Positions 8,949 to 19,256 are shown, counted from the first letter of the stretch. The stretch is DNA of 53,117 nucleotides from Alphaproteobacteria bacterium casp-alpha6 (GCA_001510135.1 LFER01000063.1:70879-123995), one strand, 5' to 3'. The notes: a model not told the origin generated them from the sequence alone. A program made the numbers and translations.

Positions 8949-9197
8949 CATCTCTCCCCGTCTTGTTGCTTCATAGCTACACCGCGGACAGGTAAGGTCA
9001 ACCGCTTTACGTATAAAACCGCTACCTTAGTCTTGCATTTAAAAATTAAAGCATATGATTTAAATCGGCGCTGATCTTAAAATATTTTTTAATGGGTTTG
9101 TCACATCAAAAGCATAAAGGTCAGAATTACGCCCAAGTTGTGTTTTATTTTTTCCTTCTTTTTGATATAAAAACACGATCCAAAGGATGGGTTATTT

Positions 9198-10117
9198 GTG
9201 CGCGATACTGGTTCAATGTTACAGGAAAACTTCTCGGATCTGTCCTTTGATGAATGGCTTGAAACCATTAACACGTATGAGGATGAAAATTGCACCGTTG
9301 ATTTTTTAGGCCCCGATCATGCAGCAATCATGCAGGAGAGCGGAAAAAACCTTATAGTGCATTTTGAAAATCATCAGGACATAAATGCCAATTGGCGAGG
9401 GGGTCGACCGCTTGGATGGCAATTGGCATCCGAGGCGGGATGGTCCTCGCTTAGCTTGGTCAGCCGTGAACGATCTTGGTTTCGCGATCCCTATGTCTAT
9501 GCGTATTTTGATCGCTTAATCGATGACGGTATGTTAGATAACTTTGAAAATGGTGTCTTTTATGGAAAAGATGCGGCGGCATATTCGGCGGCCGCCTATT
9601 CAGTCTCTGCCCCAATGTGTCGTGTTTTGCTCATTCTCCCCAAGCTACCCTAGACCCAGAACGCGCTGGCTGGGATAAAAGGTTTGTAAAACAGCGCCGG
9701 CAGGATTTCACGTCGCGATTTGGATATGCCCCAGATATGTTGGCCTCAGCAGAGGCGGCAACCATAATATACGACCCGAAGGTTCCAGAAGAAGCAATGC
9801 ACGTGTCCCTTTTTCACGCCGATAACACAAAGATATATCGCATGCCTTTTTTGTCGGGTCATATTGAAAAGATTTTTCTCTCCCAAAATTTGTTCAAGGA
9901 CGTCATCCTCAGAATTAACGACGGGGAAAACGCGACAAAGGGGTTCGTCGATTTGCTGAGGCGGCGGCGAAAATATGTCAATTATTACAGAATTCTTTTG
10001 TCTACGACTGATTCTATGCGACGTCCTTATCTTTCCAAATTGGTCTGCAGAGCCGCGCTGAAAGTGTTTCGAAAACCACGATTTCGCAAACGGCTTTCGG
10101 AACTCGAAACCTTATAA
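9198..10117 (+). pseudogene. Frameshifted conserved Rhodobacterales protein (often labelled PAPS reductase)
   Basis: Two overlapping frames encode the halves of one protein of about 300 residues. The first runs from GTG 9198 (or ATG 9216, MLQENFSDLSFDEWLETI) to the stop at 9651-9653. The second holds QATLDPERAGWDKRFVKQRR and continues to 10117. The second frame takes over at a CCCC run at 9638-9641: one extra C there would give a continuous reading of LPQATLDP. I recall a family with phrases like YDEWL, WFRDPAVYAYFDRLVDDG, PQATLDP and YGYAPDML that databases call phosphoadenosine phosphosulfate reductase, but I see no clear PAPS motif, so the function is open. A real mutation, a sequencing error or programmed slippage would all fit. 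Both halves keep normal codon use, so any damage is recent. Confidence 0.7.
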
Positions 10118-10179
10118 AAACCGGCGACAATGCGTTCCGCCTATGGCAATGTCGTAAAGAATGGTTTAGGGCGCTGTCT

Positions 10180-11223
10180 ATGACAAAGATTACTCTTACA
10201 CGACCAGATGACTGGCATTTACACCTTAGAGACGGTGTAATGCTGAAAGCGGTTCTTCCGGAAACAACGCGCGATTTTGATCGCGCTTTGATCATGCCCA
10301 ATTTGGTGCCACCGGTTGTGTCTGCCAAAGATGCAGCGCTCTATAAGAGACGGATTTTGGATGCTTTACCGTCCGGGACATTTTTTGAACCCAAGATGAC
10401 CCTCTATCTGACCGAAAGCACGAATGCCGACGATTTGAGCTCTGCCTATAAGGAAGGTCTGATCACAGCCCTGAAGCTTTACCCGGCAGGAGCCACAACC
10501 AATTCGGCATCAGGCGTAACAAACTTTGACGCGATACGCCCTGTCCTAGAAAAAATGGCAGAAATAGGCTGTCCGCTTTGTGTACATGGTGAAGTGACAG
10601 ATCCGTCCGTCGATATCTTCGATCGTGAAGCCGTGTTTATTGAACGCGTACTTGATCCGATCAGACAGAAAACACCGGGCCTAAAGGTCGTCATGGAGCA
10701 TATTACCACGAAAGAAGGAGTGGAATATGTCAAGAGCGTGGACGCGGGGCTTGCCGCCACAATCACAACGCATCACTTGTTCATCAATCGCAACCACATA
10801 TTGGCAGGGGGTATCCGACCACACTATTATTGCCTGCCAGTTGCAAAACGCGAAAGCCATCGCCTTGCTTTGCGCGAAGCGGCAACAGGCGCCGATCCCC
10901 GTTTTTTTCTAGGAACCGACAGCGCGCCTCATTTTGATCATCTTAAAGAAGCCGCATGTGGCTGTGCGGGCTGTTTTACCGCCACCAACACGATGCCTCT
11001 TTTGGCTCAGGTTTTTGACGAAGAAGGCGCCCTCGATAAATTGGAGGGCTTTACAAGCCTCAATGGCGCCGCCTTCTATGGTCTCGCGCCGAATACCGGC
11101 ACGCTTGTGCTTGAAAAAACGAACCAACCGGTAAAATTTCCTGAAGCTTTGGCCACACCCGAAGGCCAAGTGACCATATTTGACCCTGCCCAGCCAATCT
11201 TTTGGCGGGTTTTTCAAAGCTAA
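10180..11223 (+). CDS. pyrC: Dihydroorotase, class II
   Basis: The 347-residue product cyclises N-carbamoyl-aspartate to dihydroorotate in pyrimidine synthesis. Metal-binding HLHLRD is at residues 13-18 (His13 and His15) and the carbamylated lysine is in [10 protein letters not shown] (Lys99). Further zinc ligands lie in VHGEVTD, MEHITT and TTHHLF, and the catalytic Asp is in FLGTDSAPH. Length and sequence match the E. coli PyrC type rather than the longer class I form. The gene is followed after 17 bp by pyrE, so two successive parts of the pyrimidine pathway are co-transcribed. Confidence 0.95.
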   Translation: MTKITLTRPDDWHLHLRDGVMLKAVLPETTRDFDRALIMPNLVPPVVSAKDAALYKRRILDALPSGTFFEPKMTLYLTESTNADDLSSAYKEGLITALKLYPAGATTNSASGVTNFDAIRPVLEKMAEIGCPLCVHGEVTDPSVDIFDREAVFIERVLDPIRQKTPGLKVVMEHITTKEGVEYVKSVDAGLAATITTHHLFINRNHILAGGIRPHYYCLPVAKRESHRLALREAATGADPRFFLGTDSAPHFDHLKEAACGCAGCFTATNTMPLLAQVFDEEGALDKLEGFTSLNGAAFYGLAPNTGTLVLEKTNQPVKFPEALATPEGQVTIFDPAQPIFWRVFQS

Positions 11224-11240
11224 AGACAGAAAGGCGTAAG

Positions 11241-11918
11241 ATGATCCCGAGCAGCTTTCCAGACAAAGAAGAAATAGCACGGCTCAGCGCAAACATGTTG
11301 CTTGAAATAAAGGCGGTGGACTTCAACAGTACGACACCCTTTATTCTGGCCTCAGGTCTTCCAAGCCCAACTTATGTGGACTGTCGCAAACTTATAAGTT
11401 TCCCGCGCATCCGCAGCACGCTGATGGATTTTCTCACGGTGACTGTTTTGCGCAACGTAGGGTTTGAAGCTTTCGACAATGTGGCAGGTGGCGAAACAGC
11501 AGGTATTCCTTTCTCTGCGTTGATCGCGGAGCGCCTTGCGCTTCCGATGACCTATGTCCGAAAAAAAACCAAAGGGTACGGACGCAATGCGCGCATAGAA
11601 GGCGTCATGAAGGAACAAGACCGTGTCCTTCTGGTAGAGGACCTGACAACTGACGGCGGAAGCAAAATCAGCTTCGTGGAAGCTATTCGTGAAACAGGGG
11701 CGAGCTGTCAGCATACTGCAGTTATTTTTTACTACGGTATATTTGATCACGCCGAACCAACTTTGGCGTCACATGGAATCACCTTGCACCATCTATGTAC
11801 GTGGTGGGATGTTTTGGCAGCAGCAAAAGACCGTAAAGCATTCGATAAACATACTTTGGACGAGGTTGAATTGTTTTTGAACGCCCCCACGCAATGGCAA
11901 GATCAACACAAAACCTGA
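11241..11918 (+). CDS. pyrE: Orotate phosphoribosyltransferase
   Basis: The 225-residue enzyme joins orotate to PRPP to make OMP. The start at 11241 ([20 protein letters not shown]) follows AAAGGCGTAAG; an in-frame ATG at 11202 lies inside pyrC and lacks homology. The PRPP-binding motif is [14 protein letters not shown]. Substrate-site elements include [18 protein letters not shown] and [17 protein letters not shown]. It lies 17 bp after pyrC. No terminator is obvious before the promoter region of dnaB. Confidence 0.95.
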   Translation: MIPSSFPDKEEIARLSANMLLEIKAVDFNSTTPFILASGLPSPTYVDCRKLISFPRIRSTLMDFLTVTVLRNVGFEAFDNVAGGETAGIPFSALIAERLALPMTYVRKKTKGYGRNARIEGVMKEQDRVLLVEDLTTDGGSKISFVEAIRETGASCQHTAVIFYYGIFDHAEPTLASHGITLHHLCTWWDVLAAAKDRKAFDKHTLDEVELFLNAPTQWQDQHKT

Positions 11919-12020
11919 CCTTAAATCATTACGGCGAAAATTTTTACATGTTCTCAAAGGACAGCATACTATATCTATGCGTATAGTGTACATTTCACAC
12001 AAGACGTGTTAATCCAAAAC

Positions 12021-12029
12021 TTATCCACA
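12021..12029 (+). promoter_or_regulatory. Perfect DnaA box upstream of dnaB
   Basis: TTATCCACA is identical to the strongest class of DnaA-binding sites in E. coli oriC (R1, R4). It lies 71 bp upstream of the dnaB start in the 181-bp gap after pyrE. A 6-bp inverted repeat (ACTATA at 11968-11973 and TATAGT at 11982-11987) is also in this gap. Only one perfect box is present, so this is more likely a regulatory site than an origin. Confidence 0.55.
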
Positions 12030-12099
12030 GAAACATACAATTTGCCATTTTAACTATTACTCGGCTATCTGAAAAAGGGACCAAATTTAGGAATTTGTT

Positions 12100-13593
12100 T
12101 TGAACAAGATCGCTGATATTCACGCGCCAGACGGAACCGTTTCGCCATCGACTGTCATGCCTCATTCGATTGAGGCAGAACAGCAGCTTTTGGGCGCAAT
12201 TCTGACCAATAACGAAGTCTATGACCGCGTGTCACAAATCATATCAGCCAGCCATTTTTATGAACCTGTTCATGCGCGTATTTTTGAACTTTGCGCCGCC
12301 CGCATCACGAAAAATACTCTGGCTTCTCCTGTTACCATGGCAAGCTTCATGGACAAAGACGCCGGGCTTAAAGAATTGGGTGGAGCGGAGTATTTGGCCC
12401 GTCTTGCGGCCTCTGCAATTGCTGCCTTTGCCGCACGCGATTATGCACAGATGATTTACAATCTCGCCATCCGGCGCGAATTGATACAGCTGGGGCAAGA
12501 CATCAGCGCGCGCGCCGGTGAAGTGACTGTCGAAGAAGAACCCAAAGACCAGATAACCAAAGCTGAACAGGCGCTATATAATCTGGCCGTGGAAGGCCAA
12601 TCTGACAGTGGATTTCAATCTTTTCTCTCCGCTGTCACAACCGCCGTTGATACCGCAAATAATGCCTACAAACGCGACGGGGGTCTTGCAGGTATCTCAA
12701 CAGGCCTGATTGACCTCGATAAAAAGCTGGGTGGATTGCATAAATCGGACCTCTTAATCCTTGCCGCCCGTCCCTCCATGGGAAAAACCTCACTTGCGAC
12801 AAATATCGCATTTTCAATTGCCAAAGCCTATAAACGCGGACTACTCGCAGATGGCACTGAAGGGACTGTCAACGGCGGGGTGGTCGGATTTTATTCTCTT
12901 GAAATGAGCGCAGAGCAGCTCGCCGCCCGGGTTCTGTCAGAGGCGTCCGAAGTGCCCTCTGAACGGATCCGGCGCGGCGATATGACCGAAGCTGAATTCC
13001 GCCGCTTTGTTGATGCGGCCAAAACCTTGGAAAGCTGCCCTCTTTTCATCGATGACACCCCTGCTCTTCCGATTTCGCAATTGGCCGCACGTGCACGCCG
13101 GCTAAAGCGCACCCATGGGCTTGACCTTTTGATCGTTGACTATCTCCAACTCGTGCGCCCCGCGACCGCAAAAGACAGCCGCGTCAATGAGGTTTCAGAG
13201 ATCACGCAGGGTCTTAAGGCGATTGCAAAGGAATTGAATATTCCAGTGGTCGCTTTGTCACAGTTATCACGTCAGGTAGAAAACCGCGAAGACAAACGTC
13301 CGCAGCTCGCAGATTTGCGCGAATCCGGATCGATTGAACAGGACGCAGATGTGGTAATGTTTATTTTCCGGGAAGAATATTACAAGGAACGCGAAAAACC
13401 TGGCGATCACGAGCTTGAGAAAATGGCACAGTGGCAAGATGATATGGAAAGACTTCATGGAAAAGCCGAAGTCATCATCGGCAAACAACGTCATGGTCCC
13501 ATCGGAACAGTCGAATTGAGCTTTGAGGGTCAGTTTACACGCTTTGGCAATCTCGCAAAATCTTGGCAACAGGACAGCACTCGCGACTATTAA
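12100..13593 (+). CDS. dnaB: Replicative DNA helicase DnaB
   Basis: The 497-residue hexameric helicase unwinds DNA at the replication fork. The start is TTG at 12100 with AGGA at normal spacing; the next ATG at 12157 would remove a leader that related DnaB proteins keep. The N-terminal primase-interaction domain begins at MPHSIEAEQQLLGAILTNN. The RecA-like domain has Walker A ARPSMGKTS (residues 223-231), a Walker B at LLIVDYLQLV and the DnaB-type DLRESGSIEQDADVVMFI. No intein or insertion is seen. It lies downstream of pyrCE but probably has its own promoter and a DnaA box. Confidence 0.95.
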   Translation: MNKIADIHAPDGTVSPSTVMPHSIEAEQQLLGAILTNNEVYDRVSQIISASHFYEPVHARIFELCAARITKNTLASPVTMASFMDKDAGLKELGGAEYLARLAASAIAAFAARDYAQMIYNLAIRRELIQLGQDISARAGEVTVEEEPKDQITKAEQALYNLAVEGQSDSGFQSFLSAVTTAVDTANNAYKRDGGLAGISTGLIDLDKKLGGLHKSDLLILAARPSMGKTSLATNIAFSIAKAYKRGLLADGTEGTVNGGVVGFYSLEMSAEQLAARVLSEASEVPSERIRRGDMTEAEFRRFVDAAKTLESCPLFIDDTPALPISQLAARARRLKRTHGLDLLIVDYLQLVRPATAKDSRVNEVSEITQGLKAIAKELNIPVVALSQLSRQVENREDKRPQLADLRESGSIEQDADVVMFIFREEYYKEREKPGDHELEKMAQWQDDMERLHGKAEVIIGKQRHGPIGTVELSFEGQFTRFGNLAKSWQQDSTRDY

Positions 13594-13764
13594 GAATAAA
13601 TTTGAGATTGCAAAGCACCCATGCATGTGCAAAGTCAATGGCATGCAACCTAATATGACATATTCTTCGTATTATTGGCGCTGATCATCAGCTGCGATTG
13701 GATTTTATTTCCATGACCCGTTGCAATGTGCAGCCCAGTCTTATCGGGTCGTGAGGATATTTTT

Positions 13765-14238
13765 ATGGAAAAAGCAACCGTTATTCGAAACGCCACGGAA
13801 AAAGACGTTACCAGAATTGAAGATATGATCGCAGACCTCTGTGAATTTCAAGGGGATACGTATGTCCGTAACGCCTGCGCGATTTACCGTGACCTTTTTG
13901 GACCCGAGAAAGGGGCTGATGCCTTTTTTGCTGTGAAAGACGGAAAAGAGGTGGGCTTTGCTTTGGTGACTTGGCATTTTTCACTTCACCAAACCATAAA
14001 ACGACGGTTGAATGTGCATCTCTTATACGTCGATCCCCGCCACCGGCGCACGGGAGTTGGACTGAAGTTGATGGAACATTTAGAGGACTTCGCCGCAAGC
14101 TTTGGGGCAACCGAACTTATCGTCTCTGCTCATTTACAAAATGAACCTGCCCATCAGGCCTATCTTGCGATGGGATTTAAACGGCGCATGATCGACGCGG
14201 TCCATTTTCAAAAAATGCTCTTATCTGCGGCACATTAA
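13765..14238 (+). CDS. GNAT family N-acetyltransferase
   Basis: The 157-residue product has the GNAT fold that moves an acetyl group from acetyl-CoA to an amine. The start at 13765 (MEKATVIRNATEKDVTRIED) is chosen because GAGGA precedes it by 7 bp; the ATG at 13726 adds unrelated residues. The acetyl-CoA loop is in LLYVDPRHRRTGVGLKLMEH, fitting the R/Q-x-x-G-x-G rule, and the C-terminus has NEPAHQAYLAMGFKRR. The substrate is unknown. It converges with the VOC gene, 5 bp apart. Confidence 0.88.
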   Translation: MEKATVIRNATEKDVTRIEDMIADLCEFQGDTYVRNACAIYRDLFGPEKGADAFFAVKDGKEVGFALVTWHFSLHQTIKRRLNVHLLYVDPRHRRTGVGLKLMEHLEDFAASFGATELIVSAHLQNEPAHQAYLAMGFKRRMIDAVHFQKMLLSAAH

Positions 14239-14243
14239 AAAAC

Positions 14244-14660
14244 CTACGGCTCATCAAGGCACTGATGGACTTCGATGACATTGCCTTCTGGGTCGTAGAA
14301 AAACACCTGATGCCACCCTTTGACCGCATCGCTCCCCCAATCGGAATAGGGCACGCCCTGCGCATCAAGATGAGCCATAAAGGCCACAATATCGTCAGTG
14401 CGATAAGCAATATGGCCTCTTTCAAGGGGGTTCACCACCTGACCTGATCGAAAGGAATTAAGAACATCCCTTTCCGTCAGATGCATCTGAATATCCCCAT
14501 CGGTGACGAATGACACGTTCCCCACCAGACCTCCATCATCATTTATTGGAGGGAGCGCTTCTGGCTCCTCATCACCAAGTAAAAGGACATCGCGGTAAAA
14601 CTGGTCCATTGCGCCGACATTGGCAGAGCAAAGATTTATATGATGCAGCTTGAGTTTCAT
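14244..14660 (-). CDS. VOC family (glyoxalase/bleomycin resistance/dioxygenase fold) protein
   Basis: The 138-residue product is a single vicinal-oxygen-chelate protein. The start at 14660 (MKLKLHHINLCSANVGAMDQ) is picked for its GGTAGGTGG ribosome site and fold boundary; an upstream ATG at 14753 adds 31 unrelated residues. Metal-type ligands are plausible at His6 or His7, in RGHIAYR and in the C-terminal Glu of GNVIEVHQ. The fold covers glyoxalase I, dioxygenases and resistance proteins, and the sequence does not decide among them. It is divergent from alr. Confidence 0.85.
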   Translation of the reverse strand: MKLKLHHINLCSANVGAMDQFYRDVLLLGDEEPEALPPINDDGGLVGNVSFVTDGDIQMHLTERDVLNSFRSGQVVNPLERGHIAYRTDDIVAFMAHLDAQGVPYSDWGSDAVKGWHQVFFYDPEGNVIEVHQCLDEP

Positions 14661-14826
14661 GCCACCTACCCTGTCTGAGACGATCCAATCAGGCAAGTAT
14701 AAAGAATGATTAAGTTTTCTCAGAATGAAAAGATTATTCCAATAGTGTGTCAAAAATGAATAAATAAGCAGAAGTCTAAACCGTCTTTCTGCTTGACCTT
14801 ACCAATCAAGCGGTAAAAAAAGTGCT

Positions 14827-15864
14827 ATGGGAACTGCGACACTTACGATCGATCTTAATGCTTTGCGCAAGAATTGGCGCCGTCTGAATGCTATGAGCAG
14901 CACGGAAACCGGTGCGGTGGTCAAAGCTGACGCCTATGGGCTTGGTGCCGCTCGGGTGGCACAAACCCTCGCAGATGAGGGTGCGCGAAGTTTTTTTGTG
15001 GCAGTTGCAGAAGAAGGCGCTGCTGTGCGAGAGGCACTTGGCGACGGACCAACCGTCTATGTCTTTTCAGGACATATGAAGGATGATGACAGTTTAATCG
15101 CCAAATACAACCTGACCCCGTTAATCAATTCCATTGATCAATTGTTGCGCCATGCTGAATTGATGAAAAATCATCCCTTCGGCATTCAGCTTGACACAGG
15201 TATGAACCGATTGGGCATGGAGCCGTCTGAATGGCAGGCTGTGCGCGACATTGCCATGCGCCTTGGACCGCAACTGATTATGTCACATCTCGCCTGTGCG
15301 GATGAACCGAACCATCCTATGAATGGCCAACAGCTTGAAATTTTTGAAAAAATGACGGCGGCATTATCTGTCCCCCGTTCCCTTTCGGCAACGGGCGGAA
15401 TTCTTTTGGGCGAAGAATATCATTTTGACCTCACCCGTCCGGGAATAGGGCTTTACGGTGGCTTGCCTTTTTCTGACGCAGATCCGGTCGTGTCAATTGA
15501 TATACCGGTCATTCAAATTCGAGATGTGGAGACAGGCGAAAGTGTTGGCTATGCCAACAGCTGGCGTGCGCCAACACCACGCAAGATCGCAACTGTATCT
15601 GCGGGATATGCTGACGGAATTTTGCGCGCGATGGGGCCCAAGACATCGCTTTATGCAGATGGGGTCAAATGTCCGATTGTTGGGCGCATTTCAATGGACC
15701 TGATCGGCGTTGATGTCAGCGAAGCAGAACAACCGCCCTCAAGCCTTGCTCTTTTAAATTCTGCGCAAAAAATTGATCATCTGGCGCGTAACGCTGGGTC
15801 AATCGGGTATGAGATTTTAACTTCTCTCGGGGCGCGCTATGACCGGCGCTATGACGAGGTATGA
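14827..15864 (+). CDS. alr: Alanine racemase
   Basis: The 345-residue PLP enzyme makes D-alanine for peptidoglycan. The PLP lysine is Lys33 in [10 protein letters not shown] and the second catalytic base is Tyr261 in [12 protein letters not shown]. Also typical are LDTGMNRLG (near residue 122) and RPGIGLYGG. It is the first gene of a run with mlaE and mlaF, whose starts and stops overlap, so cell-wall and outer-membrane lipid functions share one message here. Confidence 0.95.
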   Translation: MGTATLTIDLNALRKNWRRLNAMSSTETGAVVKADAYGLGAARVAQTLADEGARSFFVAVAEEGAAVREALGDGPTVYVFSGHMKDDDSLIAKYNLTPLINSIDQLLRHAELMKNHPFGIQLDTGMNRLGMEPSEWQAVRDIAMRLGPQLIMSHLACADEPNHPMNGQQLEIFEKMTAALSVPRSLSATGGILLGEEYHFDLTRPGIGLYGGLPFSDADPVVSIDIPVIQIRDVETGESVGYANSWRAPTPRKIATVSAGYADGILRAMGPKTSLYADGVKCPIVGRISMDLIGVDVSEAEQPPSSLALLNSAQKIDHLARNAGSIGYEILTSLGARYDRRYDEV

Positions 15865-16643
15865 ATATGACAGCTGGACTTTCTGTCATTGGGAAAAACA
15901 CACTTGCCGCTTTGGCAGCATTGGGGCGGGTTGTGTTATTTGCGCTTGCCACCCTGCGCCATATGGTCAGTGGACCGTTTTATCTGCGTGAATTATGGGT
16001 CGCCTTGATCCAAATAGGCTGGCTGTCCCTACCCGTTGTCGGATTGACCGCGCTTTTCACCGGTGGCGCATTGGCGCTACAGATTTACGCCGGTGGCGCG
16101 CGCTTTAACGCGGAGGCAGTTGTACCTTCGATAGTGGCCATAGGCATGACCCGTGAACTTGGTCCCGTTTTGGGCGGCCTGATGGTGGCCGCGCGCGTAG
16201 CAAGCTCAGTCGCTGCAGAAATTGGAACAATGAAAGTTACAGAACAAATTGATGCCTTGGTGACACTTTCAACGAATCCGATGAAATACCTTACGGTGCC
16301 CCGCGTGGTGGCGGCGACTTTGGCGGTCCCCCTTCTCGTTGCGGTTGGCGATGCCATTGGCATTATGGGCGGTTATCTTGTTGGGATTTCCCGTCTTGGC
16401 TTTAATGAAGCGGCTTATATCAAGAATACCGTCGATTTTCTGGAACATTGGGATATCCTCAGCGGTATGATCAAAGGGGCTGTGTTTGGCTTTATCGTCT
16501 CCCTCATGGGATGCTATTACGGCATGAATTCCAGTCGGGGTGCTCAGGGCGTTGGTGCTGCCACAAAATCAGCAGTTGTGGCGGCCAGTGTTTTGATCCT
16601 TGCCGCCAATTACGTTTTGACAGAGGTCTTTTTCAGCGCATGA
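15861..16643 (+). CDS. mlaE: MlaE family lipid ABC transporter permease
   Basis: The 260-residue product is the inner-membrane permease of the Mla-type system that moves phospholipid between inner and outer membranes. Several hydrophobic segments flank the family core [30 protein letters not shown]. The start ATG at 15861 overlaps the alr stop by 4 bp (ATGA); a second ATG at 15867 is possible. mlaF follows with another ATGA overlap. No MlaD gene follows in this window, so the periplasmic lipid-binding subunit must be elsewhere. Confidence 0.9.
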   Translation: MNMTAGLSVIGKNTLAALAALGRVVLFALATLRHMVSGPFYLRELWVALIQIGWLSLPVVGLTALFTGGALALQIYAGGARFNAEAVVPSIVAIGMTRELGPVLGGLMVAARVASSVAAEIGTMKVTEQIDALVTLSTNPMKYLTVPRVVAATLAVPLLVAVGDAIGIMGGYLVGISRLGFNEAAYIKNTVDFLEHWDILSGMIKGAVFGFIVSLMGCYYGMNSSRGAQGVGAATKSAVVAASVLILAANYVLTEVFFSA

Positions 16644-17386
16644 TCGAATTGCAAAACGTTCATAAATCTTTTGGCTCAAACCACGTCTTACGCGGTGTGG
16701 ATGTATCCGTGAACAAGGGAAAATCCTTGGTAATCATTGGGGGGTCTGGAACCGGTAAATCCGTAACGATCAAATGCATTCTCGGGCTTGTCAAACCGGA
16801 TCAGGGAACAATTTTTGTCGATGGGCAAGATGTAAATAGCGCGGAGCGGGATGCCTTTCTCGCCCGTTTTGGAATGCTGTTTCAAGGGGGCGCTTTGTTT
16901 GACAGCCTCACAATCTGGCAGAATGTCGCCTTCCGCCTGCTGCGCGGACGTCTTAAAAAACCGCAGGACGAAGCGCGTGCCATCGCTATCGAAAAACTGC
17001 GCCGCGTTGGATTAAAAGCGGATGTTGCGGATAAATTTCCCGCAGAGCTTTCGGGGGGCATGCAAAAACGGGTGGGCCTTGCGCGCGCCATCGCCGCAGA
17101 GCCGGAAATCATTTTCTTTGATGAACCCACAACAGGCCTTGATCCAATTATGTCTGGCGTTATCAACGACTTGATACGCGAAATTGTTGTGGAAATGGGG
17201 GCTACGGCGATCACAATCACGCATGATATGTCTTCTGTGCGCGCAATTGCTGATCAGGTGGCTATGCTGCATGAAGGTAAAATTCGCTGGAGCGGATCAA
17301 TCAAAGATATGGATCAAAGCGGGGACCCTTTCCTTAGCCAATTCATCAATGGTCGCGCCGATGGTCCGATCGAAGCGGTACGCTGA
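16640..17386 (+). CDS. mlaF: MlaF family ABC transporter ATP-binding protein
   Basis: The 248-residue ATPase powers the MlaE permease. Walker A is GGSGTGKS (residues 34-41), the signature is ELSGGMQKRVGLARAIA, and Walker B is IIFFDEPTTGLDP. The SGGMQKRV form with Met is characteristic of the MlaF/Ttg2A group. The start at 16640 ([12 protein letters not shown]) overlaps the mlaE stop in ATGA; a longer in-frame reading back to 16448 lies inside mlaE. It is followed by a small membrane protein gene with a TGATG overlap. Confidence 0.93.
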   Translation: MIELQNVHKSFGSNHVLRGVDVSVNKGKSLVIIGGSGTGKSVTIKCILGLVKPDQGTIFVDGQDVNSAERDAFLARFGMLFQGGALFDSLTIWQNVAFRLLRGRLKKPQDEARAIAIEKLRRVGLKADVADKFPAELSGGMQKRVGLARAIAAEPEIIFFDEPTTGLDPIMSGVINDLIREIVVEMGATAITITHDMSSVRAIADQVAMLHEGKIRWSGSIKDMDQSGDPFLSQFINGRADGPIEAVR

Positions 17387-17781
17387 TGGAAACGCTTTTC
17401 AAACCGGATCCGGAACTGGTCTTTTTAATTTTTTACAAGAAATACCTTTATCTAGAGGCGATTTGCGCTTTAAGCATACTTCGGCTTTACGCGCACCGTG
17501 CACGTCTTGATGTCTTAGCACTTTTAAGCCTTCTGCTTTCTTTTATGGGGCTAATATTTCTTTTTGGCCTTTCGTTTCTGGGCATCTACGACGGGCCACT
17601 GGCCGAATTCGCAAGATCACTCAGTAGATGGCAAAATGGGGTTGGTATGCTTATAGTGGCATCTCTCCCGCTCTTCCTGTCATCTCTGCGTTCTTATACG
17701 CGTTGGGCGTGGATAGATTTTTTTCACGGTATATTGGCCGGAGTACTCGCAGTTCTTTATTGGATCACAACGACCCTGTGA
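17386..17781 (+). CDS. Small membrane protein of unknown function coupled to mlaF
   Basis: I do not recognise this 131-residue product. It has about three hydrophobic segments: residues 43-64 (VLALLSLLLSFMGLIFLFGL), about 86-98 (VGMLIVASLPLFL) and about 110-129 (IDFFHGILAGVLAVLYWITT). A basic stretch (RLYAHRARLD) precedes the first. Its ATG overlaps the mlaF stop by one base (TGATG), so it is translated with mlaEF. It could be an accessory membrane subunit of the lipid transporter; this is inference from position only. No signal peptide or catalytic motif is seen. Confidence 0.75.
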   Translation: METLFKPDPELVFLIFYKKYLYLEAICALSILRLYAHRARLDVLALLSLLLSFMGLIFLFGLSFLGIYDGPLAEFARSLSRWQNGVGMLIVASLPLFLSSLRSYTRWAWIDFFHGILAGVLAVLYWITTTL

Positions 17782-17891
17782 TTTTCCGGCGTCAAAGTCC
17801 AAATTTTCATAGATGCATATTGATAAACCAATCGGAGAGATCGGACGTTTAAAACCTTGCGCCCGACGACAAAACTTGGCACCTAGCGGTT

Positions 17892-19256
17892 ATGGCGAAA
17901 TCGAATTCATATGTTTGCGCAAGCTGCGGTAATGCCACATCGAAATGGTCAGGACGCTGTGAGGCCTGTGGGGAATGGAACAGTATCTCTCAGGATGCTG
18001 GCCTGTCATCTGGCGCGGGCAAGACGGCGATTGGCAATGTAAGGGGAGCCCCCGTTCAGCTTAGCGGGTTGTCCAGCGAAGACGTCTTGCCGGAACGTAC
18101 GCTGAGCGGAATGGACGAACTTGACCGCGTTCTCGGCGGTGGGCTTGTTGCGGCAAGTGCAATACTTGTGGGTGGGGATCCCGGTATTGGAAAATCGACG
18201 TTGCTCTTGCAGGCTGCCGCGCGTTTTGCGGAAAATGGTTTAAAAACAATCTATATTTCGGGCGAAGAGGCAAGCGCCCAGATACGGCTTCGCGCGCGCC
18301 GGCTCGGGCTAAGCGGAGCATCTGTGCTTTTGGGGGCTGAAACAAATCTGCGCAATATCCTTACCACTCTGGCTGAGGAAAAACCGGAGCTTGTGATCAT
18401 CGACTCTATCCAAACCGTTTGGGCAGACAGCGTAGAAAGCGCCCCCGGCAGCGTGAGCCAGGTGCGCGCAACGGCCCATGAACTCACCAATTTTGCCAAA
18501 CGTAATGGGCTGTCGGTGATCCTTGTGGGACATGTCACCAAAGAAGGTCAAATTGCAGGGCCCCGGGTGGTGGAACATATGGTTGACACCGTTCTTTATT
18601 TTGAAGGGGAACGAGGACATCAATTCCGCATCCTGCGTGCCGTAAAAAATCGCTTTGGTCCGGCAGATGAAATTGGCGTTTTTGAAATGACCGGCCGGGG
18701 GTTAAGTCAGGTGGCAAATCCCTCAGCGCTTTTCCTGTCAGAACGTGGTGATCCAAGTCCCGGTTCCGTGGTCTTTGCCGGTATCGAAGGCACCCGTCCT
18801 CTTCTCGTCGAAATACAAGCCCTTGTTGCTCCAAGCCCCCATAGCCAACCCAGACGCGCAGTGATCGGGTGGGACGGTGCCCGCCTTGCTATGGTATTGG
18901 CAGTGTTAGAATCGCGTTGTGGCATTCCGTTTACGGGACATGATGTTTATCTCAATGTCGCAGGCGGGCTGAAAATTACTGAACCTGCAGCAGATCTCGC
19001 CGTTGCCGCAGCGCTGTTGTCTGCGCTACAAAACAAAAGTCTGCCTCACGATACCGTCATTTTTGGAGAAATCAGCCTTTCTGGCGCACTGCGCCCTGTT
19101 ACCCAATCAGAAAACAGGTTGAAAGAAGCCAAAAAACTCGGTTTTTCACGGGCTGTGGCCCCAAGGCCAGAAAATCAAAATGGTTTGACCGATATGCACC
19201 TTGAAAAGGTAGTTGACCTTGCATCTTTCGTATCAGGTATGTTTCAAGGTATGTAG
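17892..19256 (+). CDS. radA: DNA repair protein RadA
   Basis: The 454-residue RecA-like ATPase helps process recombination intermediates and drive branch migration. An N-terminal C4 zinc finger has Cys9, Cys12, Cys23 and Cys26 (YVCASCG, GRCEACGEW). Walker A is GGDPGIGKS (residues 94-102) and the RadA-specific KNRFG motif is in RAVKNRFGPADEIG. A Lon-like C-terminal domain follows (VYLNVAGGLKITEPAADLAV). All hallmarks are intact. The ribosome site before ATG 17892 is weak. cvpA starts 25 bp downstream. Confidence 0.95.
   Translation: MAKSNSYVCASCGNATSKWSGRCEACGEWNSISQDAGLSSGAGKTAIGNVRGAPVQLSGLSSEDVLPERTLSGMDELDRVLGGGLVAASAILVGGDPGIGKSTLLLQAAARFAENGLKTIYISGEEASAQIRLRARRLGLSGASVLLGAETNLRNILTTLAEEKPELVIIDSIQTVWADSVESAPGSVSQVRATAHELTNFAKRNGLSVILVGHVTKEGQIAGPRVVEHMVDTVLYFEGERGHQFRILRAVKNRFGPADEIGVFEMTGRGLSQVANPSALFLSERGDPSPGSVVFAGIEGTRPLLVEIQALVAPSPHSQPRRAVIGWDGARLAMVLAVLESRCGIPFTGHDVYLNVAGGLKITEPAADLAVAAALLSALQNKSLPHDTVIFGEISLSGALRPVTQSENRLKEAKKLGFSRAVAPRPENQNGLTDMHLEKVVDLASFVSGMFQGM

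Noticed and set aside
11940..12099. Replication origin near the DnaA box
   Set aside because: Only one perfect box is present, with no cluster and no parAB, hemE or dnaA gene next to it.
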